Assembly: GCA_018896395.1 (NCBI GenBank)
Contig: JAHIMN010000095.1
Span: 1 to 16,070 of the forward strand
Direction of reading: 5' to 3'
From: Verrucomicrobiota bacterium
Lineage (GTDB): Bacteria > Verrucomicrobiota > Kiritimatiellia > JAAZAB01
Length of the DNA stretch: 16,070 nt
The position numbers were made by a program, and so were the translations under genes. Shown here piece after piece: positions 8,901 through 14,984 of this stretch. A model generated the notes under the pieces. The model searched no databases, was not told where the DNA came from, and saw only the letters and a program-made list of their open reading frames with translations. Position 1 is the stretch's first letter, and each line of letters opens with the position of its first letter.

Positions 8901-9987
8901 CGCCGATCAGGAACCCGATGTATTTTTTTTCGATTTTGAACGGCTTGGAACGCGCCGTGCCCTGCGGTTGGTCTCTGCCGTTGGCATACGTGTTGACCAG
9001 GCGCCGGCCGGCAAATCCGTACACCGGCTGCTGCGCGCTGGCGGTGCCGGTTGAGGGGGCTTTGCCGAAGCCCTGGCCGGTAATCGTCCAGCCGGCATAA
9101 TCGTCCCGCTCGAAATCTTCGAATACCGCGACGTCCGGCGGCAGTTTCCCGGCGGCCGAGCGCAGCAGTGCCAGGGTATTGAAAAAGTCCGGCTGGATGT
9201 TCCCTACCACCGCCGCCCCACCCTCTTCCGCAATGCGGTTCAGCGGCATCGTGGCCAGGCAGTTCAAGGTCGGGGTCTGCGCCAGCCACTGGATTTGCGG
9301 TCCCGGCACTTCCGCGCCCTGCGCCTTTCGCACTTTGACATGGCAGGTCGGCACCGGGTCGTCCGCCTTGTCCAGGCTGACGGCGCAGAGCGGCCCTTCA
9401 CGCATCACGCGATTGCGGTCGCCTTTGGCGTTGCGCAGGGTGCCGAGCAGGGTCACCTTGGCCGGTTCTTTGCCGGAATTCTGCACCGTCCAACGGAAAA
9501 TCGCGCAGGGCAGCGAGGAATCGTCCGTGTTCAGCGGGATCATCGGGTTGAACGCCTCGAGGCGAACCGTGACCGGCAGTTGCGGGTCCGTAAAGTTCAG
9601 CCGCGCCATCGGATACCCACCTTCATAAGTCAGCGCCGGTACCGGCATCAGGTTTTGTTCCGGCATGGTTTCGAGCACCCGGACCACCGGCGCACCGCCT
9701 GCCGGTTGTACCCGCACCGCGAAAAAGCTGTCGGGCACCCGCAATTCGTCAAAATTATTAAAAATTTGCCAGACCTGCAACCGACCGGCACCGTCCAGCC
9801 AGATGGTGCCGGTGCCGATACCGCCGATGGGCATGGCCACCGCCTCGAGATTTTTGCCCTGATAAATCCGCGGCGGGGTCAGCGGATACTCCGGCACCAC
9901 TCCGGCCGGCTCTGCCACCGCCAGCAATCCGCAGACCATCGCCGCCACTCCGGACAACACATGACGCAGCCATCGGCGCTTCAGCAT
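5965..9987 (-). CDS. Secreted GH116/DUF608-family glycosidase with nested binding modules
   Basis: An exported protein of 1340 residues, unusually long for the family (commonly about 800-950). A signal peptide (MLKRRWLRHVL, then a hydrophobic run ending near AVA-EP) is followed by the GH116 N-terminal domain, whose hallmark is MPIGGIGTGTIWLDG (about 53-67). The (alpha/alpha)6 catalytic domain fills about 840-1250: a GYEGCYGCC segment (about 880), HVWNYAQ (about 892), and ADQLLGQWW (about 1074), whose Asp matches the acid/base residue of GH116 enzymes such as human GBA2. Family members hydrolyse beta-glucosides, beta-xylosides or glucosylceramide; the substrate is not readable here. Residues of about 288-590 are an insert made of two nested copies of a binding-like module. 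The start has GAGGAGG 6 bases upstream. The gene lies 73 bases after the binding-protein gene and is probably co-transcribed with the importer, so it likely releases the sugar that is imported. Confidence 0.88.
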   Translation of the reverse strand: MLKRRWLRHVLSGVAAMVCGLLAVAEPAGVVPEYPLTPPRIYQGKNLEAVAMPIGGIGTGTIWLDGAGRLQVWQIFNNFDELRVPDSFFAVRVQPAGGAPVVRVLETMPEQNLMPVPALTYEGGYPMARLNFTDPQLPVTVRLEAFNPMIPLNTDDSSLPCAIFRWTVQNSGKEPAKVTLLGTLRNAKGDRNRVMREGPLCAVSLDKADDPVPTCHVKVRKAQGAEVPGPQIQWLAQTPTLNCLATMPLNRIAEEGGAAVVGNIQPDFFNTLALLRSAAGKLPPDVAVFEDFERDDYAGWTITGQGFGKAPSTGTASAQQPVYGFAGRRLVNTYANGRDQPQGTARSKPFKIEKKYIGFLIGGGNNPNPLLPGDKNPSPVIFADFEKGDYTGWTITGTAFSNSPSTGTAPGQNPVSGFEGKFLINTFANGGDLPQGTATSMPFILENKFICFLVGGGADPEKTYINLRVGGQVVRTAIGRNRETLEQAVWDVSDLKGKEAVIEIVDKSSGSWGHINADRILFTDVPVGETCFNLYGDGRLVRSATGRNVEELQPVIWDVADLAGKEGVLEIVDRNSGSWGHVNVDQVMFADQSPETVMKLARDANRLSQALTNLTCTGAEAATLPAPVKAALTGDRNTLLPAAVGDWPVSSLTRLKEFHPAEGYRVLAATPAGEPLLIDGPLEKGRVLLALAPDLPWAWGAAWLAKMGGIKLRAGERLTPGAPGWGSLVLAVLDGDGCALPRWNDAKTLTAFLDNPAAAAASADAMVTVKPGETLNAALAVPFTLAPGQSRTVTFAIAWHFPNVQRFGHAGNYYCGQWPDAAGVARYLAANLGRLWEQTRLYHDTLYQSNLPEEFLDAMTSQSVIVRGPTCFRSEDGYFGGYEGCYGCCPLNCSHVWNYAQSHARLFPEIGRNMRVSDFITYLHPDGETSHRQHEPCRAFIDGHCGSIEAALREYQLSADTKFLEQVWPGVKKAVDWMIAKFDPDHDGVTMGQQANTYDCNVSGANTFIGSQYLSALAAAERMALVMKDGDSAARWQTIREAGMKNQNERLWNGEYYFQIPEVPGGSDYNNGCHADQLLGQWWAHQLNLGYLYPPERIKKAMETVMKENFRTTFAGFEQKPRRYIPDDEGGLLMCTWPKNDRPQSFTIYADEVWTGIEYSTAGAMICEGMMDEARRIVKMARSRYDGRLRPGLNSGPGGNPFNELECGKFYARAMSSWGLLITSQGLVLEGPKGILGFKPRWQPAAHRSFYTAPEGWGLFVQNRRGSQQVERIEVRYGRHRLHELVFELPEAASQARGELLVAGRPVKATLQRNGREARLQLAAPAEVSAGQTVEAMFNW
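8216..9124 (-). repeat. Module within a module: nested duplication inside the GH116 protein
   Basis: Reading the protein, an outer N-half (9124-8883, from DFERDDYAGWTITG to IGGGNNPNP) is followed by a short linker and an inner complete copy (about 8850-8404, from DFEKGDYTGWTITG through SSGSWGHINADRILFTD). The outer C-half resumes at ETCFNLYGDGRLVR and ends at NSGSWGHVNVDQVMFADQ (about 8403-8216). N-halves align without gaps over 79 residues at about 60 percent identity by hand count; C-halves (YINL versus CFNL to F-T/A-D) are similarly close. The module resembles the LamG/invertase-C-terminal-like sandwich seen attached to glycosidases. The order N-N-C-C is what insertion of one copy into another gives; a plain tandem would be N-C-N-C. 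Confidence 0.85.
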
Positions 9988-10060
9988 CGGCTTATCCTCC
10001 TCTGCAATTTTTTAACAGGACGTATAGGAGCTACAGGACTATAGTATTCCGGCGTCCGCA

Positions 10061-11011
10061 TCACTTCAGCCACTCGCCGCCCTTGTCCACGGTTTCCGCG
10101 GTAAAGACCCGGGACGGCAGGACGATCTCTTTCTCGATCTTTTCCCCATTCAGGATTTTCAGGCCGTTCTCGATGGCTTCCCGGCCACCGGTGGGATATT
10201 CGAAGCTGGCGGTAAGGATGCCCTGCTTCACATAAGCCTGGCCTTCCTGCGGCAGGGCGTCAATGCCGACAAAGAGGATGTTCTTCTCCCGGCCCGCGGC
10301 CTTGGCCGCCAGCCAGGCGCCGTGCGCCCCGGGGTCGTTGTGGGCATACACCAGGCTGATGTCGCTGAAACGGGACAGCGCGGACTCCATTTCCTTCCGG
10401 GCGTTCGGCTCGAGCCATTTCATGTCCACGTCAAAAATGACCTTGAGATCGGAGCCCTTGATCCCCTCGCGGAAACCGGAGTTCCGGTCCTGGCCGGGCG
10501 TCGAGGTCATCAGCCCCTTCAGCTCGACGATCGTGCCCTTGCCGCCGAGCTTCTGGACGATCCAGCGGCCGGCCGCCTGCCCGATTTTCTTGTTGTCGGC
10601 GCCGATAAAGCATGTGTACTTGTCGCCCACCACCCGGCGGTCGAGCACAATCACCGGGATACCGGCATGCATGGCAGCCACGACCGGCGGCGTCAGCGGC
10701 TGCGCCTCCTTCGGGGAGATGATGATCAGGTCCACATTAGCGGCGACAAACTCTTCGACATGGGCCCGCTGCTTGAGCGTGTCGTTCTGGGCGTCCTTGA
10801 AAATCACATGCAGTTCCGGATGTGCTTCGGCGGCTTTTTTCACGTCGGCGTTCATTTGTACCCGCCAGGGTTCACCGAGATTGCATTGGCTCATGCCGAT
10901 GGTCCATTTCTTCGCCGGATTTGCGGACTCCGCGGAAACCGGCTGCAGCATTCCGGCCACCGCCAGAACGGCCGCAGCTTTGACCATGGTTGAAAGAACG
11001 GATTGCATCAT
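10061..11011 (-). CDS. Sugar ABC transporter, periplasmic substrate-binding protein (RbsB-like)
   Basis: A 316-residue periplasmic binding protein of the ribose/galactose/xylose class (peripla_BP_4). A signal peptide (hydrophobic KAAAVLAVAGML, cleavage near VSA-ES) lacks a lipobox Cys, as expected for a soluble periplasmic protein in a Gram-negative cell. Family landmarks are WTIGMSQCNLGEPWR at the first strand and sugar loop, the VDLIIISP strand, GIPVIVLDRR, the GRWIVQKLGGKG helix, DRNSGFREGI, and YAHNDPGAHGAW with its Asn-Asp ligand-contact motif. FEYPTGGREAIENGL near the end is the usual hinge and closing helix. Two ATGs lie in tandem (11011 and 11008); AAAGGAAAGGGAG stands just before them, and the second has the better spacing. 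It follows the permease gene by 71 bases, so its own translation level may be set by this strong ribosome site. The bound sugar cannot be told from sequence by eye. Confidence 0.9.
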   Translation of the reverse strand: MMQSVLSTMVKAAAVLAVAGMLQPVSAESANPAKKWTIGMSQCNLGEPWRVQMNADVKKAAEAHPELHVIFKDAQNDTLKQRAHVEEFVAANVDLIIISPKEAQPLTPPVVAAMHAGIPVIVLDRRVVGDKYTCFIGADNKKIGQAAGRWIVQKLGGKGTIVELKGLMTSTPGQDRNSGFREGIKGSDLKVIFDVDMKWLEPNARKEMESALSRFSDISLVYAHNDPGAHGAWLAAKAAGREKNILFVGIDALPQEGQAYVKQGILTASFEYPTGGREAIENGLKILNGEKIEKEIVLPSRVFTAETVDKGGEWLK

Positions 11012-11082
11012 GGCTCCCTTTCCTTTGATTTAAGTCACCTTGTTCACGACCAATTACAGCCATTGCCGGACGATTGGACAAA

Positions 11083-12057
11083 TCACTTCCGCATCCGCTG
11101 GAAGAGCACGGCGCCGACGATAATCACGCCGGTGAGCATCAGACGCGCGGCTTCGCCGACCGCGTTGATACTGAGGATTTTCTCCAGGTACCCGATGGTC
11201 AAGGCGCCCAGCAGAGTGAGCCCGATCCCGCCGCGGCCGCCGGCCAAGCTGGTGCCGCCGATCACGACGATGGCGATCGCGGTCAATTCATAGGAGACGC
11301 CGGCCTCGGGATCACCCTGCAGTTCCTGGGCGGCCTGGCAGATCCCGGCCACAGCGCAGAACAGGCCGCTGAGGCCGTAAGCGAGCAATTTCATCGCCCA
11401 TACCGGAATACCGGAAAGCCGGGCTGCCTCTTCGTTGCCGCCGATGGCATACATGAACCGGCCCCAGCGCAGTTTCGTCAGGATGATCCAGCAAACCATG
11501 ATTGAGATGAGAAAAATCACCGTCACCACCGCCAGGTTCCCGTGCAGGATTTTCGCGCCCAATTGGTCAAACACCGCCGGCACCGGTACGTTCATGAAAT
11601 CGCCATTGGCCTTCTGGATTACGGTCGAGATTTTCTGTCCGCCGGAAATCCACTTGGCCAGGCCGCGGGCAAACACCATCATGGCGAGAGTGGCAATGAA
11701 CGGCTGCACCCGGAAGCGGGCGATCAGACCACCGGCCGCCAGACCGCAGACGGCGCCAGCCATGAGGGTGGCGGGTATCGCCATCCAGGGCGGCCACCCC
11801 TGGCGAATCGCCAGCAGGGAAAAAAGCACCGCACTCAAGCCCAGGATACTGCCCACGCCCAAGTCGATCCCGCCGATGATGATCACCATGGTCATGCCGC
11901 AGGCCAGAATCCCGTAAACCGAGATAGCCCGGTACATGTCGCTGTGCGTGCCCCACTTGAAGAACGCCCCGTCGGCGTTGAAGATGAACCCGAGCAGCAG
12001 CACCAGCGCCAGCGCGGCCATAGCCCGGGCAAACGGATGACGAAACCAGCTTTTCAT
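11083..12057 (-). CDS. Sugar ABC transporter, inner-membrane permease (RbsC-like)
   Basis: A 324-residue permease of the branched-chain/ribose type (BPD_transp_2), with about eight to ten membrane helices. It forms the import channel together with the ATPase encoded just upstream. Landmarks are GMTMVIIIGGIDLGVGSILG (helices 2-3), the VQPFIATLAMMVFARGLA segment, and the cytoplasmic coupling loop GGNEEAARLSGI, which contacts the ATPase. GGTSLAGGRGGIGLTLLGAL precedes the last helices, and the tail is VLFQRMRK. Only 3 bases separate its ATG from the stop of the ATPase gene, so the two are translationally linked. The length is normal for the family and I see no break or missing segment. Confidence 0.92.
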   Translation of the reverse strand: MKSWFRHPFARAMAALALVLLLGFIFNADGAFFKWGTHSDMYRAISVYGILACGMTMVIIIGGIDLGVGSILGLSAVLFSLLAIRQGWPPWMAIPATLMAGAVCGLAAGGLIARFRVQPFIATLAMMVFARGLAKWISGGQKISTVIQKANGDFMNVPVPAVFDQLGAKILHGNLAVVTVIFLISIMVCWIILTKLRWGRFMYAIGGNEEAARLSGIPVWAMKLLAYGLSGLFCAVAGICQAAQELQGDPEAGVSYELTAIAIVVIGGTSLAGGRGGIGLTLLGALTIGYLEKILSINAVGEAARLMLTGVIIVGAVLFQRMRK

Positions 12058-12060
12058 GTT

Positions 12061-13614
12061 CTACTCCCCCATCGCGGCATGGGCAATCTTCTCCGGGGTC
12101 GCTACGGTCCGATCGAACTCCGCGACGATCCGGCCCCGGTGCATCACCAGGATCCGGTCGGCGAGCGCCAGCAGTTCCGGCATCTCGGAGGTGATCAGGA
12201 GAATGCTGATCCCCGTCGCGGTCAGGCGATTCATCAGTTCATAAATCTCGTGCTTGGCGCCAATGTCCACCCCGCGGGTCGGTTCATCCAGGAGCAATAC
12301 TTTCGGCGCGGTTTCCAGCCACTTGGCAAGGACCACCTTCTGCTGGTTGCCGCCGGAGAGTTCGCCCACCTCCTGGTCCAGGGACGCCACCCGGATGTTG
12401 AGCGCATCCCGCTGGGTGGCGGCCGCCTCCTGCTCCGACTTGGGCCGGAGCCAACCCCGCGGTGAAAACTTTTTCAGCGCCGCCAGGGTGATGTTACGGG
12501 CCGTGCTCAGCGCCGGCACCAGGCCGTTGCCTTTCCGGTCGTTGGTCAGCAGCGCCACACCATGACGCAGGGAGTAGGCAGGCGACACACTGCGGAACGG
12601 CCGGCCGTCCAGCATGACACTGTCGCCAACCTCGTCGCCGCAGGCGCCGAAGAGACCGTGAAACAGTTCGCTGTTGCCCGACCCCTGCAATCCGGCAAAG
12701 CCGAGAATCTCGCCGGCGGCGACGCGAAAGGTCACACCCGCACCGACATTATTGCGGCTCCCGGCCGGGTTCGGCAGCGGAAAACCGGTAACTTCGAGCC
12801 GCGTCGCCCCCGGTGACGCCCGGCGCGGGGGAAACTGCTGGTCCAGTTTCCGTCCCACCAGCCAGCGGATAAACTCCTCCTCGGGCAGGTCAGGCAACCG
12901 CGCGGTATTGATGAAACGTCCGTCCCGCAGCACGGTGGCACGGTCGCCGAGCCGGTAGATTTCCTCCATTTTGTGGCTGATGTAGATAATCCCCCGGCCC
13001 TGCGCCTTGAGCCGGGCGATCAGCGTAAAGAGCCGTTCGGCTTCCGGCCCATTCAGGGTCGCGGTAGGTTCGTCCATGATGATGACCTCGGCGGCAAAGG
13101 TCAATGCCTTGGCGATCCCGATCATCTGGCGAATGGCTACTGAAAAATCACCGGCCGGTTGACGCTCATCCAGGTCAAGCCCGAGCTGGTCCAGGATTTC
13201 GCGGGCTTTGGTGCGCTGGCCGGAGCGATCCAGCCAGCCGCCCCGGCGCACCGGTTCACGGCCCAGGAAAATATTGTCCACCACCGACAGGTCCGGGATC
13301 AGCGCTATCTCCTGGTGGATCACGGCAATGCCATGACGGAAGGCGTCGTGCGGCGACTTGAAGCGCACCGGTCGGCCGGCCAGCCGAATTTCACCTTCAT
13401 AATCCGGATACACCCCGCAGAGGATTTTCATCAGCGTGCTCTTGCCCGCCCCGTTCTCCCCGGCGAGCACATGCACCTCGCCGGGGGAGAGTTCGAAGCG
13501 GACATCTTCGAGCACGCGGACACCGGCAAAGGTCTTGCCGATGCCGCTCATCTCCACCAGCGGCATCTCCGCGGCCGGCGGAATTGAATTCGAATTGGCT
13601 TCCAAACAGGGCAT
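12061..13614 (-). CDS. Sugar ABC transporter, double ATP-binding protein (RbsA/MglA-like)
   Basis: A 517-residue cytoplasmic ATPase with two fused nucleotide-binding domains, typical of the ribose/galactose/xylose importers. Domain 1 has Walker A GENGAGKST, the Q-loop HQE, the signature region FSVAIRQM, Walker B VIIMDEPTATL and switch ISHKMEE. Domain 2 has the altered Walker A GLQGSGNSELF, signature LSGGNQQKV, Walker B VLLLDEPTRGVD and switch SEMPE. A weak signature in half 1 and a degenerate Walker A in half 2 are the rule in this family, so only one ATP site is expected to be fully active. The ATG at 13614 has no strong ribosome site, and the MPLVEM-start 15 codons later is an alternative. 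It is the first gene of the importer block; a promoter should lie in 13615-13680, but no convincing boxes are seen. That stretch holds two copies of AGAATC and flanking CAGCAG/CTGCTG arms that could form an operator. Confidence 0.92.
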   Translation of the reverse strand: MPCLEANSNSIPPAAEMPLVEMSGIGKTFAGVRVLEDVRFELSPGEVHVLAGENGAGKSTLMKILCGVYPDYEGEIRLAGRPVRFKSPHDAFRHGIAVIHQEIALIPDLSVVDNIFLGREPVRRGGWLDRSGQRTKAREILDQLGLDLDERQPAGDFSVAIRQMIGIAKALTFAAEVIIMDEPTATLNGPEAERLFTLIARLKAQGRGIIYISHKMEEIYRLGDRATVLRDGRFINTARLPDLPEEEFIRWLVGRKLDQQFPPRRASPGATRLEVTGFPLPNPAGSRNNVGAGVTFRVAAGEILGFAGLQGSGNSELFHGLFGACGDEVGDSVMLDGRPFRSVSPAYSLRHGVALLTNDRKGNGLVPALSTARNITLAALKKFSPRGWLRPKSEQEAAATQRDALNIRVASLDQEVGELSGGNQQKVVLAKWLETAPKVLLLDEPTRGVDIGAKHEIYELMNRLTATGISILLITSEMPELLALADRILVMHRGRIVAEFDRTVATPEKIAHAAMGE

Positions 13615-13689
13615 GTGTCGTCGATCTCAGTTATGACAGCAGCACGATTCTGACACTTCCCAGATTCTGCTGAGGCGCCTAAAAAACAA

Positions 13690-13719
13690 GGGTGGGCGGC
13701 CTTTACCGGCCGCCCACCC
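13690..13719 (-). terminator. Strong intrinsic terminator of the DUF5684-like gene
   Basis: A perfect 12-bp stem, GGGTGGGCGGCC (13690-13701) with GGCCGCCCACCC (13708-13719), and a 6-base loop. On the minus strand it is followed at once by TTGTTTTTT (13689-13681). This is a textbook rho-independent terminator for the gene ending at 13758, and it insulates the importer operon downstream. An inward T-run is absent on the other strand, so it acts in one direction. Confidence 0.92.
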
Positions 13720-13723
13720 GCTG

Positions 13724-13804
13724 GCCGACATACTGCGTTTTCAATCACGTTTATTTATCAGGGCGTTGCCGCCGGGGCACTTACGCCCACGCCGACATAC
13801 TGCG
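13724..13804. repeat. Exact 14-base direct repeat spanning the end of the DUF5684-like gene
   Basis: GCCGACATACTGCG occurs at 13724-13737 and again at 13791-13804. The second copy encodes AQYVG near the C-terminus of the membrane protein; the first lies past the stop codon, between it and the terminator. Read in the same frame as the gene copy, the downstream copy continues QYVGQRVGGR and then a TAA that falls in the terminator loop. Confidence 0.6.
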
Positions 13805-14159
13805 CCTCGCCGAAGGCCAGGATCGGCATGAATATGATCGGCAGAAAGATCAAGCCAACCGCGAATCCGGCGCCCTTGCCGAAGCTCTGCGCAAAGGCCA
13901 CTGTGGCGATAATTCCGAAGATAAAGTTCAAGATCGGGATAAAAAACCAGATCAACCACCATCCCGGTTTGCCGGCGATCTTGAGGAACACGTAAGTATT
14001 GTAAATCGGGATAATCACGGCCCAGCCCGGCCGTCCCGCCTTGACAAATACTTTCCACATCGCGACAATCATCAGGATGGCAAGGGCCAACCAGATAATC
14101 GACATAACGACGCTGCCTCCACCCATTCCAGCACAGCTGCCTACGACTTCATCATTCAT
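13758..14159 (-). CDS. Small polytopic membrane protein, DUF5684-like
   Basis: A 133-residue membrane protein with about four hydrophobic helices: VVMSIIWLALAILMIVAMW, the AVIIPIYNTYVFLKI region, WWLIWFFIPILNFIFGIIATVAF, and GLIFLPIIFMPILAF. The pattern KAGRPGWA-xx-PIYN-xx-FLKIAGKPGWW, then a FGKG segment and an ILAFG-x-AQY ending, is what I recall of the DUF5684 family, common in PVC and Bacteroidota genomes. Its function is not known. The start is well supported: GGAAGGAGG sits 5 bases before the ATG. A strong promoter (14266-14294) and terminator (13690-13719) make it a single-gene unit, separate from the importer. The last residues after AQYVG (VGVSAPAATP) are low complexity and may vary in the family. 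Confidence 0.85.
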   Translation of the reverse strand: MNDEVVGSCAGMGGGSVVMSIIWLALAILMIVAMWKVFVKAGRPGWAVIIPIYNTYVFLKIAGKPGWWLIWFFIPILNFIFGIIATVAFAQSFGKGAGFAVGLIFLPIIFMPILAFGEAQYVGVGVSAPAATP

Positions 14160-14423
14160 ACGGGCCTCCTTCCCTGCGTTTTGCGGACGGTTGCGTTTGG
14201 ATCAAACCCAAGTTATTACGAATTGGTTGAGTTAATTACAAAAGTCTTTCGTTTAACTATTGAAAAATATACTGAATTATCAATTTCAAGTCAATTTTTA
14301 TATTCAAAAATCTCGGGGAGTCAAGGGGTCAGGCCGGCGAATAAGCAATAAGCGGAACGATTGGTCACCTCAAAACAACAAACCGACGTGATACAAAATC
14401 AAGGGACAAACTAACGGGTTAGA
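14160..14423. other. AT-rich intergenic island with GGGGTCAGGCC motif
   Basis: No gene is visible. The stretch 14200-14325 is markedly AT-rich compared with the rest of the window and holds the promoter above. At 14321-14338 AGTCAAGGGGTCAGGCC resembles motifs that I recall near REP/RAYT (Y1 transposase-associated) elements, but no transposase or paired inverted copy is present. The tail 14340-14423 shows no structure. Confidence 0.4.
14266..14294 (-). promoter_or_regulatory. Strong sigma-70-type promoter of the DUF5684-like gene
   Basis: On the minus strand TTGACT (14294-14289) and TATATT (14271-14266) are spaced by exactly 17 bases, inside an AT-rich stretch. Transcription would begin near 14259, leaving a leader of about 100 bases before the ATG at 14159. 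It is the best promoter match in the window. Confidence 0.65.
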
Positions 14424-14580
14424 TTAAGATTTCGATGAGTGACCCCCACGGGGGTTCGACTTTGCCACGCGGGGGGGCACGCCGAAGTAGCGTTTGAATT
14501 CACGCGAAAACTCGTGCATTCGCGGATACCCCAGATAGTCGGCCACTTGAGACACATTGAGCTCCGAGCACGTGAGCAGC
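14424..14580 (-). pseudogene. C-terminal fragment of an AraC-family regulator
   Basis: Only the last half of the AraC/XylS DNA-binding domain survives, about 50 residues: RTLLTCSELNVSQVADYLGY, then HEFSREFKRYFGVPPR and a basic tail ending at the TAA at 14424. The pattern L-x-V-x-x-VA-x-x-LGY-x-x-x-x-x-FSREFKR-x-FGVPP is the second helix-turn-helix of this family. The first helix-turn-helix and the whole ligand-binding domain are missing. Homology stops at about 14580, where antisense E1-beta sequence begins; the frame stays open further up only because it runs antisense to that piece. An intact AraC gene would be about 270-300 residues. It cannot work as a regulator as it stands. Confidence 0.8.
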
Positions 14581-14982
14581 GTGCGGGACACGCCGATCTC
14601 GGAAGCGGTTATTGTCGGTGCGGCCGCCGGTGCGGCGGCCGTGGGAACCCGGCCGGTGGCAGAGATCATGTATGTGAATTTCCTGACATTCTGCATGGAC
14701 CAGATCGTGAACCAGGCCGCCAAGATGAGATACATGTTCGGGGGAAAGATCAAGGTACCGCTGGTTATCAGGACCCAGGGCGGCGCCGGAACATGTTGCG
14801 CCGCCCAGCATTCCGAAAGCCTGGAGTCCTGGTTCATCCACGTACCCGGCTTGAAAGTGGTTATGCCTTCAACGCCGTATGACGCCAAAGGTCTGCTGAA
14901 AAGCGCTATCCGGGACGACAACGTTGTGATTTTCATAGAGCACAACCTTCTCTACAACACAAAGGGCCGGGTACGGGAGGGG
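14581..14982 (+). pseudogene. Internal fragment of pyruvate/2-oxoacid dehydrogenase E1 beta subunit
   Basis: About 134 residues match the middle of the E1-beta (transketolase-pyrimidine) subunit: RDTPISEAVIVGAAAGAA, then RPVAEIMYVNF, MDQIVNQAAKMRYMFGG, VPLVIRTQGGAGT, AQHSESLESWFIHVPGLKVV, MPSTPYDAKGLLKSAIRDDN and VIFIEHNLLYNTKG. The full subunit is about 325 residues; both the start (about 55 residues) and the C-terminal domain (more than 130) are missing. A TTG at 14557 opens the frame, but that lies inside the AraC fragment. After the REG at 14982 the frame runs out of register with the PIG-L gene and stops at 15058. No E1-alpha, E2 or E3 gene is near. The fragment shows no internal stop or frameshift, so the truncation is recent or artificial. 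Confidence 0.85.
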
Positions 14983-14984
14983 GC

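Noticed and set aside
12640..12720. Degenerate second Walker A in the ATPase, as a sign of a broken gene
   Set aside because: A GLxGSGxSE-type second site and a weak first signature are the family norm in RbsA/MglA-type proteins.
14424..14945. A single 173-codon minus-strand gene
   Set aside because: Only its last 50 codons are AraC-like; the rest is antisense to the E1-beta fragment and has no homology of its own.
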